From assembly GCF_034355335.1 (NCBI RefSeq), contig NZ_CP136422.1:1553001-1617000 (forward strand): DNA of 64,000 nucleotides, written 5' to 3'. How positions within the stretch are numbered: the first letter of the stretch is position 1; the number at the start of each line of letters is the position of its first letter. Source of the DNA: Blautia coccoides. Lineage in GTDB: Bacteria; Bacillota; Clostridia; Lachnospirales; Lachnospiraceae. A program made the position numbers and the translations under genes. The notes under the pieces were generated by a model. The model was given only the letters and a program-made list of their open reading frames with translations. It was not told the origin of the DNA and made no database searches. Of this stretch, positions 1 to 8,023 are shown piece after piece.

Positions 1-102
1 TAATAACTGTGAAATTACAGCGATTTAAGAGAGGAATAGTTATAAAGAACCGTTAAAGTATTAGCAAGAACTCTCTAAACTTGAGGTGAAATAAAGCGTA
101 TG

Positions 103-141
103 AAAAGCCCCAGGCGGCATTTGAAGCTGTTCTGGGGCTTT
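103..141. terminator. Bidirectional rho-independent terminator
   Basis: AAGCCCCAG at the left pairs with CTGGGGCTT at the right around a GCGGC/GCTGT inner arm. A-rich sequence on the left and T-rich sequence on the right let it work in both directions. It lies just past the stop codon of the sensor kinase. Confidence 0.8.
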
Positions 142-145
142 ATAA

Positions 146-1519
146 TTATCCTTTGAATTTATCAGGCAAGTGAATTTCAGTTTTCAGACCATGAGGTGTA
201 ATGTTTGAAAATTGGATATCTCCATAATGTACTTTTACAATCTGTCTTACGATTTTAAGCCCCAATCCGTGTTCTGCTTCGGCTGTTTCCGTCTGGGAAC
301 TGGGAATACTGGTATCGTTATTCAGTAATGCCAGGTATGATTCCTTGATTCCGCACCCAGAGTCTGCGACACAAAACGTACAGATTCTGTTGTCCATTTT
401 TACAGAAACGGTTATCTGACATCCACCAGGATTGTGTGTGATGCTGTTTTGTATTAGATTGTGCAGCATCCGGTTAAGCAGGAAATTGTCGCCGTATAGG
501 AAAGTTTTTATATCTGTGTCAGTTCCAGACAGTTCTAATTCATAGCCCTCCGGAAGTCCGTTATTTAGAAATTCGCTTATCACCTGCCGGATCAGTTCAA
601 GAGGATCAAGCGGCTTTATGCGGAAGGGCTGCATAGAGTATTCCAATTTTGTTGTTAAATTTAGATCTGCAACCAATGTATGGAGCTTTTCACTTTGTTT
701 TCGTATGATTTCAGCCTGTCTTCTGGTTGCTGCTGGTAAGTCAGGGTTATCTTCTATTTCACTGGAATAACCTAAAATCATAGAAAGTGGCGTACGGATA
801 TCATGAGATATTCCACGAATCCATTCAGCACGCGTATTATCCTTTTTTGCCAGATAGTCACTGGCATGGTTTAATCCTGTATTGATTTCAGCAAGTTCAC
901 CTTTTTCCTCTAAGTGAAATGTTTCCCCCTGTGACAGTTTTTGGATGCCAGCCAGGATTGGCCGCATTGCAGTTTCGATTTTTCTGGTATTACGTAAAAA
1001 TAAGAAAATCATAACACCGATATTGATGACCAATGCAGCCAGACAGATGAAAAGAACAAGCCAGAAATATCTGGTTTTGAACGAGATATAGTATTGGCTG
1101 ATTGTGCCCGGCTGAAATCCCACAACTAAAAGTCCATTTGGATGATTCCAGATTTTAACGGGATAGTCCTTCAGATACCATCTGCTGAACATCGCAATTT
1201 CAGATGCAGAGTATTTAAGGGGAAGTCCTTCTGGCAGACCGCTTTCCCAAATGACAGCACCTTCATCGTCAATCAGCATAGCCCAAGCATCCGTCTGTGC
1301 TAAGATGTCATTTGCTTCCGGATCAACTGCGAATGCCCCGTTCTTTTGTTCAATAAGATTTGAAAACCGTTCCATTGGAAAAACGGAGTCCTTAACACCA
1401 TTCAGATAGGAAGTAAGAAAAAGGATTCCTATTAATACAATGTTGATTACAAAAAACAGCAGCAGTATTCCGATGACTGATAATATATAGCGGCGAAAGA
1501 AGCGGTCAATTGGTTTCAT
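146..1519 (-). CDS. Sensor histidine kinase, lantibiotic-response (CprK/LanK-like)
   Basis: Membrane sensor kinase of 457 aa that should phosphorylate the regulator whose gene it overlaps by 4 nt. Membrane segments lie at about residues 13-36 and 152-175 and enclose an extracytoplasmic loop of about 115 residues. The H-box GISHDIRTP places the phospho-acceptor at His239. An N-box (HNLIQNSITHN), G1 (VADSGCGI) and G2 (HGLGLKIV) follow, so the catalytic domain is complete. The pair lies opposite a three-gene lantibiotic-immunity-type ABC transporter, the layout of cpr/nsr-type peptide resistance loci. Sensing of a cationic peptide or lantibiotic is inferred from that context; the ligand is unknown. 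Confidence 0.85.
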   Translation of the reverse strand: MKPIDRFFRRYILSVIGILLLFFVINIVLIGILFLTSYLNGVKDSVFPMERFSNLIEQKNGAFAVDPEANDILAQTDAWAMLIDDEGAVIWESGLPEGLPLKYSASEIAMFSRWYLKDYPVKIWNHPNGLLVVGFQPGTISQYYISFKTRYFWLVLFICLAALVINIGVMIFLFLRNTRKIETAMRPILAGIQKLSQGETFHLEEKGELAEINTGLNHASDYLAKKDNTRAEWIRGISHDIRTPLSMILGYSSEIEDNPDLPAATRRQAEIIRKQSEKLHTLVADLNLTTKLEYSMQPFRIKPLDPLELIRQVISEFLNNGLPEGYELELSGTDTDIKTFLYGDNFLLNRMLHNLIQNSITHNPGGCQITVSVKMDNRICTFCVADSGCGIKESYLALLNNDTSIPSSQTETAEAEHGLGLKIVRQIVKVHYGDIQFSNITPHGLKTEIHLPDKFKG

Positions 1520-2211
1520 TTTTCCGCCCCCTTAATGTGGAGCCGGTAACCTAATCCTTTTACGGTTAAAAGGGAAACAGGTTTTGACGGATTGGCCTCG
1601 ATCTTTTCCCTTAAGTGGCGTATATGTGTCACAAGAGTATTTTCATATCCCTGCCAGAATTCCCCACAGACAGTTTCGCATAGTGAACCTGTGGTTACAA
1701 TCCTTCCGGAGTTTTCAAATAACTTTTCAAATAGCGTAAATTCTTTTGCAGTCAATGAAAACACTTCATCCCCACGATAAACTTCGGCCTTATCTAAATT
1801 AACGGTTGAAGCTTCCAGATATACAATACGTTCCTTTTCAGGATAGGCGCGGTTTAAGATTGCCTGAACACGCAGAAGTAACTCCTTGGGCAAAAAAGGT
1901 TTTATAAGATAATCATCAGCTCCGTTTTCAAATCCTAAAAACTTATCATCGGCTTCTCCGCGGGCTGTAAGCATGAGAACAGGAATCGTACTCGTTTTTC
2001 GTATTTCCTTTAATAGTGAAACCCCGTCAATGCCCGGCATCATCACATCAAGAATTACCATATCGGGTTGATTTTCCCGAAATATCGCTAATGCCTCTTT
2101 CCCAGAAGAAGCAGTGGTGATTTTGGTGTACCCGGCACGGTAAAAAACCGATTGGAGCATTTTAAGTAGCTCTGATTCATCGTCGACAGCAAGAATGCTT
2201 TTATCTTTCAT
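1516..2211 (-). CDS. OmpR-family response regulator (CprR-like)
   Basis: Response regulator of 231 aa with an N-terminal receiver (acidic pocket DD at 10-11, phospho-acceptor Asp55 in VILDVMMPG, switch Lys in LIKPF) and a C-terminal winged helix ending in the typical TVKGLGYRL. The stop codon region overlaps the kinase start (ATGA), so the two are translationally coupled. An AGGAGGTGCC Shine-Dalgarno precedes the start, and a minus-strand TATAAT lies at 2238-2243. A repeat array fitting OmpR-family binding lies upstream at 2283-2321. The likely target is the ABC operon on the other side of the IS110 insertion. Confidence 0.88.
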   Translation of the reverse strand: MKDKSILAVDDESELLKMLQSVFYRAGYTKITTASSGKEALAIFRENQPDMVILDVMMPGIDGVSLLKEIRKTSTIPVLMLTARGEADDKFLGFENGADDYLIKPFLPKELLLRVQAILNRAYPEKERIVYLEASTVNLDKAEVYRGDEVFSLTAKEFTLFEKLFENSGRIVTTGSLCETVCGEFWQGYENTLVTHIRHLREKIEANPSKPVSLLTVKGLGYRLHIKGAEK

Positions 2212-2282
2212 ACGGCACCTCCTTTTCTTTGTCCCTTATTATAGCTCAAAAGATGAAAATATCCTATTCATGTTTTGAAATC

Positions 2283-2321
2283 TCAAGGTAAATTCAAGGT
2301 TAACTCAAGATACCCTCAAGG
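2283..2321. promoter_or_regulatory. Four TCAAG direct repeats with exact 11-bp period (probable regulator operator)
   Basis: TCAAG starts at 2283, 2294, 2305 and 2316, one helical turn apart, and three of the four copies read TCAAGG. Phased direct repeats are the usual binding pattern of OmpR-family regulators, and such a gene starts 72 bp away. A weak -10-like TACGAT follows on the plus strand at 2331, pointing toward the displaced ABC operon. Function is inferred. Confidence 0.6.
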
Positions 2322-2410
2322 ATGCCATGTTACGATCAATGTGAATCAAAAAGGAGCTTCTTGTATAATTCAAATATAAGGAATTCCGAGAAAGAAGGTT
2401 GAGAAAAAAA

Positions 2411-2478
2411 TACCTCAGAGTAAAATAAGATTACTGACTTTGGACGGTTAGTAAAAAATCTTATTAAACAGTGAGGTA
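2411..2478 (+). promoter_or_regulatory. Long hairpin covering the transposase ribosome-binding site
   Basis: TACCTCA (2411-2417) pairs perfectly with TGAGGTA (2472-2478). AATAAGATT (2424-2432) pairs with AATCTTATT (2457-2465), and ACTGAC pairs with GTTAGT by one wobble. The outer 3' arm contains the GAGG ribosome-binding site of the transposase that starts at 2485. Read-through mRNA entering the element would fold this shut. Confidence 0.65.
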
Positions 2479-2484
2479 CTTGAA

Positions 2485-3867
2485 ATGAATTATAACACAC
2501 AGAACGCAAAAATTGCATCTATTACGGAAAAGACTTTAATCGTTGGTATTGATGTGGGAAGTGAAACCCATTATGCAAGAGCTTTCGGCTGGCGCAATTA
2601 TGAGTACTCAAAGAAACCGTTTGCCTTCAGCAACGATGAAGCTGGATTTTCCTCATTCAAAGACTGGATGGACGATATAGCAGAGAAACATGGGATGGAA
2701 GCTGTGATTCCGGGAATGGAACCAACCGGTCACTACTGGCTGAACCTTGGAGCGTACCTGCAGGAACAGGGAATGAAGCCGGTACATGTGAATCCGCATC
2801 ATGTCAAGAAGTCTAAAGAACTGGATGACAATAATCCGAGTAAGAATGACCGTAAAGATCCAAAAACAATTGCAGGTCTGGTAAATGAAGGAAGATTTTC
2901 ATATCCATATATTCCAACCGGGATTTATGCAGAAATTAGAAATTTGTCCAACCTTCGTATTCAGACACAGGAAGAGATTACAAGAATCAAAAACAGGATC
3001 GCCCGCTGGTTCAGCATCTATTTTCCAGAGATCAAAGACGTTTACAGGAATCCGGATGCAGTAAGCGGACTGATGGTAATCAAACAGGCACCATTGCCCT
3101 GCGATATCAAAGAGCTTGGCGTGGATGGTGTTAATAAGATATGGAGAGATGCAAGGCTGAAAGGCGCTGGGATAAAGAGGGCAACGACCCTGGTAACCGC
3201 AGCGGAGCACAGCATCGGAAATACGGAAGCACCAAGAAGTGCCAGGAAAGAGATCCGAAACCTGTTGAATGACTACGAAATATATAAGAATCGTATGGAT
3301 GAACTTATGGAAGAGATAGAGGAAACACTTTCTGAGATTGCCTATATAGATAAGCTGATGGAGATCAATGGGATTGGAATAAAAACGGTAAGCTGCTTTA
3401 TTGCAGAGGTTGGAGACATTGGACGTTTTGATAATCCAAAGCAGGTGCAGAAACTGGCAGGATATGCTATTGTCGCAGACAGCTCCGGAAAGCATAATGG
3501 AGAAAGTCGTATCAGCCACAGGGGAAGAAAGCGTTTGAGATATGCGCTGTATGAAGCTGCGATATCGGTGATTGGGAAAAATAAAGAATTTAAAGAGATC
3601 CATTGTTATTACAGGACGAGGGAAAAGAATCCCCTGAAGAAGATGCAGTCGGTGATAGCGGTGGCATGTAAACTGATCCGGATATTTTATACAATACTAA
3701 CAAAAGGCATAGAGTATGACGGTCAGAAGATGTTAAGTGACATTGTAAGACTAAAATGCAGCCAGCAGCATAAAGAGAAAGAAACAGTGAATCATGGCCG
3801 GTCTGAGCCTTTGAAAGGAAAGAATGGAAGGCTGAGGCCAGCCATGATAGCTGGAAGAAACAAGTAA
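2485..3867 (+). CDS. IS110-family transposase (DEDD/RuvC-like, Transposase_20)
   Basis: Transposase of 460 aa. The N-terminal RuvC-like domain shows the first Asp in LIVGIDVGSETH, a Glu in GMEPTGHYW and the paired Asp residues in the KNDRKDPKTIAGL segment. The C-terminal Transposase_20 part has a helix-hairpin-helix (LMEINGIGIKTVSCFIAEVG) and the conserved serine region around ADSSGKHNGES, followed by RGRKRLRYALY. Enzymes of this family recombine circular intermediates into targets guided by a structured element-encoded RNA. The reading frame is intact, so the element may be active. The start codon lies just after the hairpin described at 2411-2478. Confidence 0.92.
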   Translation: MNYNTQNAKIASITEKTLIVGIDVGSETHYARAFGWRNYEYSKKPFAFSNDEAGFSSFKDWMDDIAEKHGMEAVIPGMEPTGHYWLNLGAYLQEQGMKPVHVNPHHVKKSKELDDNNPSKNDRKDPKTIAGLVNEGRFSYPYIPTGIYAEIRNLSNLRIQTQEEITRIKNRIARWFSIYFPEIKDVYRNPDAVSGLMVIKQAPLPCDIKELGVDGVNKIWRDARLKGAGIKRATTLVTAAEHSIGNTEAPRSARKEIRNLLNDYEIYKNRMDELMEEIEETLSEIAYIDKLMEINGIGIKTVSCFIAEVGDIGRFDNPKQVQKLAGYAIVADSSGKHNGESRISHRGRKRLRYALYEAAISVIGKNKEFKEIHCYYRTREKNPLKKMQSVIAVACKLIRIFYTILTKGIEYDGQKMLSDIVRLKCSQQHKEKETVNHGRSEPLKGKNGRLRPAMIAGRNK

Positions 3868-4200
3868 ATGGAATGTAACAGGAAAACGTCCACCGAGAGG
3901 TGCTGTTGCAGGAAAAAGTCAGTAATAAAAAAACAAAGAATGGAGCCAGTAGTCGGCAGGAATATTCACCAGAGGGCATGACCCTGTAAAGGAGCTGAGC
4001 TGACACCCTGGTTATGGACAGGCGGGACGAGAGAAGTTAGGACTCAGCAATGGTCTGATGATCCTGGTAGACATGGGAGGTTCGCTGCCGTAGATGGATG
4101 GGTACACACAAGGCCATGTAGAACGAAAAGAGAAGACGTTTTATTTTGTGCACCCAAAATCCACTACTTTCGTACCAGATACAGAGAAATGTCCATTCCA
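3868..4200 (+). ncRNA. Candidate IS-encoded guide (bridge/seek) RNA region
   Basis: This gene-free stretch between the transposase stop and the ABC operon is longer than an IS110-group right end and contains several GC-rich self-complementary patches (for example around 3885-3910 and 3985-4030). In the IS1111 group the targeting RNA is encoded at this end. No covariance search was possible, so the limits are approximate and the call rests on position. Confidence 0.3.
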
Positions 4201-4296
4201 ATGGTTCTTTCTTCTGAGATATTTATTGATGAAACATTAAAAAATCCTTGATTTTCAAGGAAAAAAGACTTGACTATATAGGGAGGTATAACATCT

Positions 4297-5220
4297 ATGA
4301 GTGATTACATTATTGAAACCTGCAGCCTGACAAAAATGTATGGAGAACAGGCCAGCGTATCTGATTTAAGTATCCATGTAAAGAAGGGGCGTATTTATGG
4401 TCTGTTGGGACGAAATGGTGCAGGAAAAACCACGACTATGAAAATGTTGTTAGGTCTGACGGCTCCCACATCCGGCGAAGTGAAGATTTTCGGAAAGCCT
4501 ATTTATGGAAACGAGAAGAAAATTCTTCCGCGTGTGGGCTGTTTGATCGAATCCCCCGGCTTCTATCCCAACTTGACCGCAACGGAAAATCTGAAAATTT
4601 TTGCGAAGCTGCGTGGGCTGAAAGATTCCAACTACATTAAGAGCGCACTGGAACTTGTTAATCTGCCGTATCAGGATAAAAAGCTGTTTTCGCAATACTC
4701 TCTTGGAATGAAGCAGCGGCTTGCGATTGCGCTGGCTGTCATGCACGATCCGGCAGTACTGATTCTCGACGAACCGATTAACGGGCTTGACCCTATCGGG
4801 ATTGCAGAGGTTCGTTCTTTTATCCGAGAATTATGTGATGTCAGGGGAAAGACCATTTTGATTTCCAGCCATATTCTTTCGGAGATTGCTCTCCTAGCAG
4901 ATGATATCGGCATTATTGATCATGGTAAGCTGCTGGAAGAAGAAAGTCTTGCTGAATTAGAACAGAAAAACCGCCATTATATCCATTTTACAGTATCCGA
5001 CAGCAAACAAGCCGCCCGCATTTTAGAAACAATGTTTCAGACAAGATATTTTAAGATTACTGATCAGCATAATATCCATTTGCTGGATGTCAATCTGCCG
5101 ACTGCAGCGATTACCCGTGCATTTGTAGAAAATGGCCTGGAGGTGTTTGAAGCGCACCTTTGTGAAGACACTTTGGAAGATTATTTTAAGAAAGTAACAG
5201 GGGGTGAGGGAATTGCTTAA
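4297..5220 (+). CDS. ABC transporter ATP-binding protein, BcrA/CprA lantibiotic-immunity type
   Basis: ATPase of 307 aa. Walker A is GRNGAGKT at residues 38-45, the signature is YSLGMKQRLAIA, Walker B with catalytic Glu is LILDEPINGLD, and the switch His is in ISSHIL. It has the roughly 80-residue C-terminal extension found in BcrA/LanF proteins. An AGGGAGGT Shine-Dalgarno precedes the ATG. It overlaps the next gene by 17 nt and is followed by two six-helix permeases, giving the LanFEG/CprABC arrangement that removes lantibiotics or bacitracin-like peptides from the membrane. The IS110 element upstream has separated it from its likely operator. Confidence 0.9.
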   Translation: MSDYIIETCSLTKMYGEQASVSDLSIHVKKGRIYGLLGRNGAGKTTTMKMLLGLTAPTSGEVKIFGKPIYGNEKKILPRVGCLIESPGFYPNLTATENLKIFAKLRGLKDSNYIKSALELVNLPYQDKKLFSQYSLGMKQRLAIALAVMHDPAVLILDEPINGLDPIGIAEVRSFIRELCDVRGKTILISSHILSEIALLADDIGIIDHGKLLEEESLAELEQKNRHYIHFTVSDSKQAARILETMFQTRYFKITDQHNIHLLDVNLPTAAITRAFVENGLEVFEAHLCEDTLEDYFKKVTGGEGIA

Positions 5221-6016
5221 CCTGATAGCTGGTGAGTTTGCAAAATTGAAGCGTAAAAAAATTGTGCCCTTTATTATTTTGCTATCTCTGCTGTTCCCTC
5301 TTATTGTGGTTTACACTTCTAAAATGGGAATGGGAAATGATACAAGTGTGGAATTTTTGAAAGGACGGTTCGATTTATCTTATACCATGATGCTTGGATA
5401 TGGTCTGGTTTTTTTGGAACCGTGTCTGTTGGGTATTCTAGCCTCCATACTGTTCTTTATGGAGAGGGATAATGATACTTTCAAAAATCTATGTGTAATT
5501 CCGGTCACTACGTCACGGCTGATTGCGGCAAAATTATTCGTTGTATTGATTTATGGGCTTTTTTATACCCTTTGCAATACTGTATTTATGATTTTCTTTA
5601 CATGGGTTTTAAAGGCGGGAATCATTTATGATGTTGGATTTAAGCTGGTATTCAGTCTTGTTTTTGGAATAGGAATTACGATTGCCACGTTGCCGGTTAT
5701 CGTTTTCATTATCTATTTCAACAAATCCTATTTGATTTCCACGCTTCTTTCATTCTTCTATGCGATTTTGAACTGGAGTGTTTTATCGCTGGTTGAAGTG
5801 AATTTATCGCTGGTAAAGGTAATTAATCTATTTCCGACTTTATGTGTAATGAATTGGAGCAGCAAAAAAATGATGGGACGTTTGGCGGACAGACATTTTT
5901 CAGAAGCAGCTTATTTGTTATTTCCCTCCGATATTTGGGCATTTGCTGTACTGGGGATAACGCTGGTTTTTTCGATACTGCTCATGCTGCATTTTTATAA
6001 GAAATGGACGAGGTGA
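5204..6016 (+). CDS. Lantibiotic-immunity ABC permease, first subunit (LanE/MutE-like)
   Basis: Integral membrane protein of 270 aa with about six helices, including KIVPFIILLSLLFPLIVVY near the N terminus and FAVLGITLVFSILLMLHF at the C terminus. Translation probably starts at GTG 5204, or at TTG 5213, behind an AGGGGG ribosome-binding site inside the ATPase gene, so the two are coupled. Size and topology fit the LanE/LanG permease family. Substrate specificity cannot be read from the sequence. Confidence 0.82.
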   Translation: MRELLNLIAGEFAKLKRKKIVPFIILLSLLFPLIVVYTSKMGMGNDTSVEFLKGRFDLSYTMMLGYGLVFLEPCLLGILASILFFMERDNDTFKNLCVIPVTTSRLIAAKLFVVLIYGLFYTLCNTVFMIFFTWVLKAGIIYDVGFKLVFSLVFGIGITIATLPVIVFIIYFNKSYLISTLLSFFYAILNWSVLSLVEVNLSLVKVINLFPTLCVMNWSSKKMMGRLADRHFSEAAYLLFPSDIWAFAVLGITLVFSILLMLHFYKKWTR

Positions 6017-6020
6017 TGAA

Positions 6021-6803
6021 ATGGATAATCTTATAACTGAATTTTGGAAAATAAAACGCTATTCTGTAATCAAGGCCGGAGCCGCTATGATGTTTCTCTC
6101 CGTATTTATGAGTTATTTCTACTCGACGGCCAGTACCTCTGTCGGCTGGGATTTTAACTATTTTGTTCATCAGGTGGTTCAGCAAAATTGTACGTATTTT
6201 TTTCCTGTGGTAATTATGCTGACAGCCTCCTTTGTTATTTCGAGGGAGACAATGGACGACACTCTGAAATCAATTTTAACGGTTCCGGTTGACTTTAAAA
6301 AGCTGTTGATTGGAAAATTTGAGCTTCTTTTTTTTCTCTCCATAGCTTTCAGCCTTATCAACGCTGCGCTCGCTGTTATTATGAATCTGCTCCTGCATTT
6401 CCCCGGAATGTCAGCATACAGCATTATGATCGCCACGGGGCGGATCATAGCCACAAATATTTTAATTTACCTTTCGGTACTTCCACTCATTATTATCAAT
6501 ACATTTCTTTTTGGAAGTAGCCTGATTGGTGTTGCTGTCGCATTCGTATATGGTTATTTTGGAACCTTTGAGGGCTCTTTGCTAAATTGGTTTCCGATCA
6601 AGGCTGCAATGATTTTGTTTGATCCGTATTGTGGTGCAGAATATGATACTGTTTCCTATCAGACCTTTCCGGCAATCATCATATTAATTCTCACGGTGTT
6701 GCTTTCTGTTGTACTGTTAAATGCTTTTACACATTCAGAAAAACTTCCCAATGTAAAAGCAAAAAGGAAGCCAAAAAAAGCAGAGCGAAAAAGAGGTTGG
6801 TAA
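6021..6803 (+). CDS. Lantibiotic-immunity ABC permease, second subunit (LanG/MutG-like)
   Basis: Integral membrane protein of 260 aa with six predicted helices, starting 4 nt after the stop of the preceding permease. It resembles LanG/MutG permeases in length and in the N-terminal pattern of a short cytoplasmic start followed by a long first helix (AGAAMMFLSVFMSYFYS). The C terminus is strongly basic (KAKRKPKKAERKR). Together with the two preceding genes it completes the transporter. Confidence 0.82.
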   Translation: MDNLITEFWKIKRYSVIKAGAAMMFLSVFMSYFYSTASTSVGWDFNYFVHQVVQQNCTYFFPVVIMLTASFVISRETMDDTLKSILTVPVDFKKLLIGKFELLFFLSIAFSLINAALAVIMNLLLHFPGMSAYSIMIATGRIIATNILIYLSVLPLIIINTFLFGSSLIGVAVAFVYGYFGTFEGSLLNWFPIKAAMILFDPYCGAEYDTVSYQTFPAIIILILTVLLSVVLLNAFTHSEKLPNVKAKRKPKKAERKRGW

Positions 6804-6857
6804 TCTAGAATAAAAGGGATGAAAATGCAAAAGCAATCGAAAGATGGGGTGGTATTC

Positions 6858-6941
6858 ATGAAAAAAACATTAGTGTGTATTGGCATAGCAGTTATGCTGA
6901 TTTGTTTTAAGTTGACTATGCGTAGTAAAAAAATGAAATAA
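6858..6941 (+). CDS. Small membrane peptide, 27 aa
   Basis: This short frame encodes KK, a hydrophobic stretch (TLVCIGIAVMLICFKL) and a basic tail (RSKKMK). A GGGGTGG-like ribosome-binding site precedes the ATG at 6858; an in-frame ATG also exists at 6825. It sits between the permease gene and the YxeA-like gene in the same orientation. No family is recognised; a one-helix accessory peptide is plausible but unproven. Confidence 0.4.
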   Translation: MKKTLVCIGIAVMLICFKLTMRSKKMK

Positions 6942-6959
6942 TTTAAGGGAGGTTATAGG

Positions 6960-7304
6960 ATGAACAAAAAGAATGTATTAATCGGAGTTGGGATAGTGGT
7001 TATGGTTGTCCTTTGTATTGGTATCGCCATTTTTGCAGGAACTGACGGCACTGATTATTATACACAAATTGATAACACAAAGGTAAAGGAAATTGAACCG
7101 CACGGTGCGATGAATTATTCTTACACATTGACAGTCTATGATGAAAATAGTACGAAACGAGATATTACTTTTGAAACAAGTAAAATTCTCAAGGATGACG
7201 CCTTCTTACGCTTGGAGGTAGCTCCAATTCGTGGAGTTGTAAATTGGGAAGAAGTGGAGTATACGGAACTTCCATCTGCTGTACAGAGTGTTTACTCAGA
7301 GTAA
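6960..7304 (+). CDS. yxeA: YxeA-family (DUF1093) secreted/anchored protein
   Basis: Protein of 114 aa with an uncleaved-looking N-terminal helix (VLIGVGIVVMVVLCIGIAIFAG) followed by a small extracytoplasmic beta-rich domain (DYYTQIDN...ELPSAVQSVY), the YxeA/DUF1093 pattern. GGGAGG precedes the start. In Bacillus, yxeA follows the peptide-responsive yxdLM ABC genes, so its place after a peptide-type ABC operon fits. Molecular role unknown. Confidence 0.75.
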   Translation: MNKKNVLIGVGIVVMVVLCIGIAIFAGTDGTDYYTQIDNTKVKEIEPHGAMNYSYTLTVYDENSTKRDITFETSKILKDDAFLRLEVAPIRGVVNWEEVEYTELPSAVQSVYSE

Positions 7305-7336
7305 TGTTTAATTTATCGCTAATAGAGGGAAAAATA

Positions 7337-7687
7337 TTGAAAAAGATATTGATTGTAGAGGACGACGTTACATTTTTAGGGCTGCTATCTCATGTTCTAA
7401 GGAATCAGTTTGAGATATATGAGGCTTGTGGTGTGAATGAGGCATTGAAATTACTTGAAAACATATCAGTTGATTTGATCTGTTCGGATTACAATATGCC
7501 GGGCGGTACAGGTTTGGAACTTCTGGAACAGCTTCATAGAAGTGGGAAGAAAATTCCGTTTATTTTGATGTCCGGGACAGAGGATTCATTTGTGATTCAT
7601 AGCGTAAAGTTTTATGGAGGAACATTCTGTAACAAGACTGATTCGGATCTGCTTACAACAATTAGAAAAAAAGCAAATTGTGAATAG
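7337..7687 (+). CDS. Receiver-only (CheY-like) response regulator
   Basis: Stand-alone receiver of about 116 aa: MKKILIVEDD acidic pocket, phospho-acceptor Asp in LICSDYNMPGG, Ser of the T/S switch in LMSG, Lys in NKTD. No output domain. I chose TTG 7337 because GAGGGA lies 7 nt upstream; an ATG at 7304 overlapping the yxeA stop would add 11 residues. It resembles the receiver at 11004 (both have CSD....GTG.ELL and K-T-D), pointing to a duplicated pair flanking the polyprenyl synthase operon. Confidence 0.8.
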   Translation: MKKILIVEDDVTFLGLLSHVLRNQFEIYEACGVNEALKLLENISVDLICSDYNMPGGTGLELLEQLHRSGKKIPFILMSGTEDSFVIHSVKFYGGTFCNKTDSDLLTTIRKKANCE

Positions 7688-7719
7688 TGGTGATTGGTTT
7701 ATGGGATAGATGATAATAC

Positions 7720-7754
7720 AGAGACAGTTGCTCCATACTGGAGTGATTGTCTCT
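7720..7754 (+). terminator. Rho-independent terminator
   Basis: AGAGACA (7720-7726) pairs with TGTCTCT (7748-7754), with an inner CTCC/GGAG stem. A short T-rich run follows. It would end the transcript of the yxeA-receiver genes before the polyprenyl operon promoter. Confidence 0.6.
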
Positions 7755-7865
7755 GCCTTTATGTTTAAGAGAAATATAACTTGGATGGACCTTGTATTAG
7801 AGCTAATATAGAAAAAATCAAGCAGCAGCCAACTGTATTTATTTTTAAAGTGACGAATCTCTTAC

Positions 7866-7916
7866 GAAAATAGCACCACATTCACCCTGGATTTTTCTAT
7901 TCCGACAAAATTGTAG
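7866..7916 (+). pseudogene. Last codons of a deleted histidine kinase
   Basis: Reading from 7866 gives ENSTTFTLDFSIPTKL then TAG. The kinase ending at 14226 finishes TTFTLSFLIPTKL then TAG, and the DNA around the stop codon is nearly identical. No further kinase sequence is present upstream because an in-frame stop lies at 7851. This is the scar of a lost paralogue of the 12494-14226 two-component pair. Confidence 0.7.
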
Positions 7917-7918
7917 CC

Positions 7919-7955
7919 TTACAGTAATATTACAGTAAGGTATGGATGGTATACT
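7919..7955 (+). promoter_or_regulatory. Promoter with 11-bp spaced TTACAGTAA repeats (copy 1)
   Basis: TTACAGTAA starts at 7919 and again at 7930, with a -10 TATACT at 7950-7955. The repeats cover the -35 region, as expected for activation by an OmpR-family regulator. The block from about 7904 to 7960 is almost identical to 14214-14270. It drives the polyprenyl synthase operon. Confidence 0.75.
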
Positions 7956-8023
7956 TTCATAAAATGTAAAGTACAAGAAAAGATGGTTGTTCTATGGAGC
8001 ATTGCCAGACGAGGAGTAATTTT

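Larger units (their letters stand above)
2345..4240 (+). mobile_element. IS110-family insertion sequence (IS1111-like layout)
   Basis: A DEDD transposase has a short left flank and a gene-free right flank of more than 300 bp. It sits between a minus-strand two-component pair and the ABC operon that such pairs normally control. The exact ends are not determined: IS110-family elements lack clear terminal inverted repeats and no target duplication was seen. A long noncoding right end is what is described for the IS1111 group, where the guide RNA lies downstream of the transposase. Confidence 0.6.

Noticed and set aside
2899..3603. Minus-strand frame of 234 codons inside the first transposase
   Set aside because: Antisense shadow of a gene with clear family motifs; no ribosome-binding site or domain.
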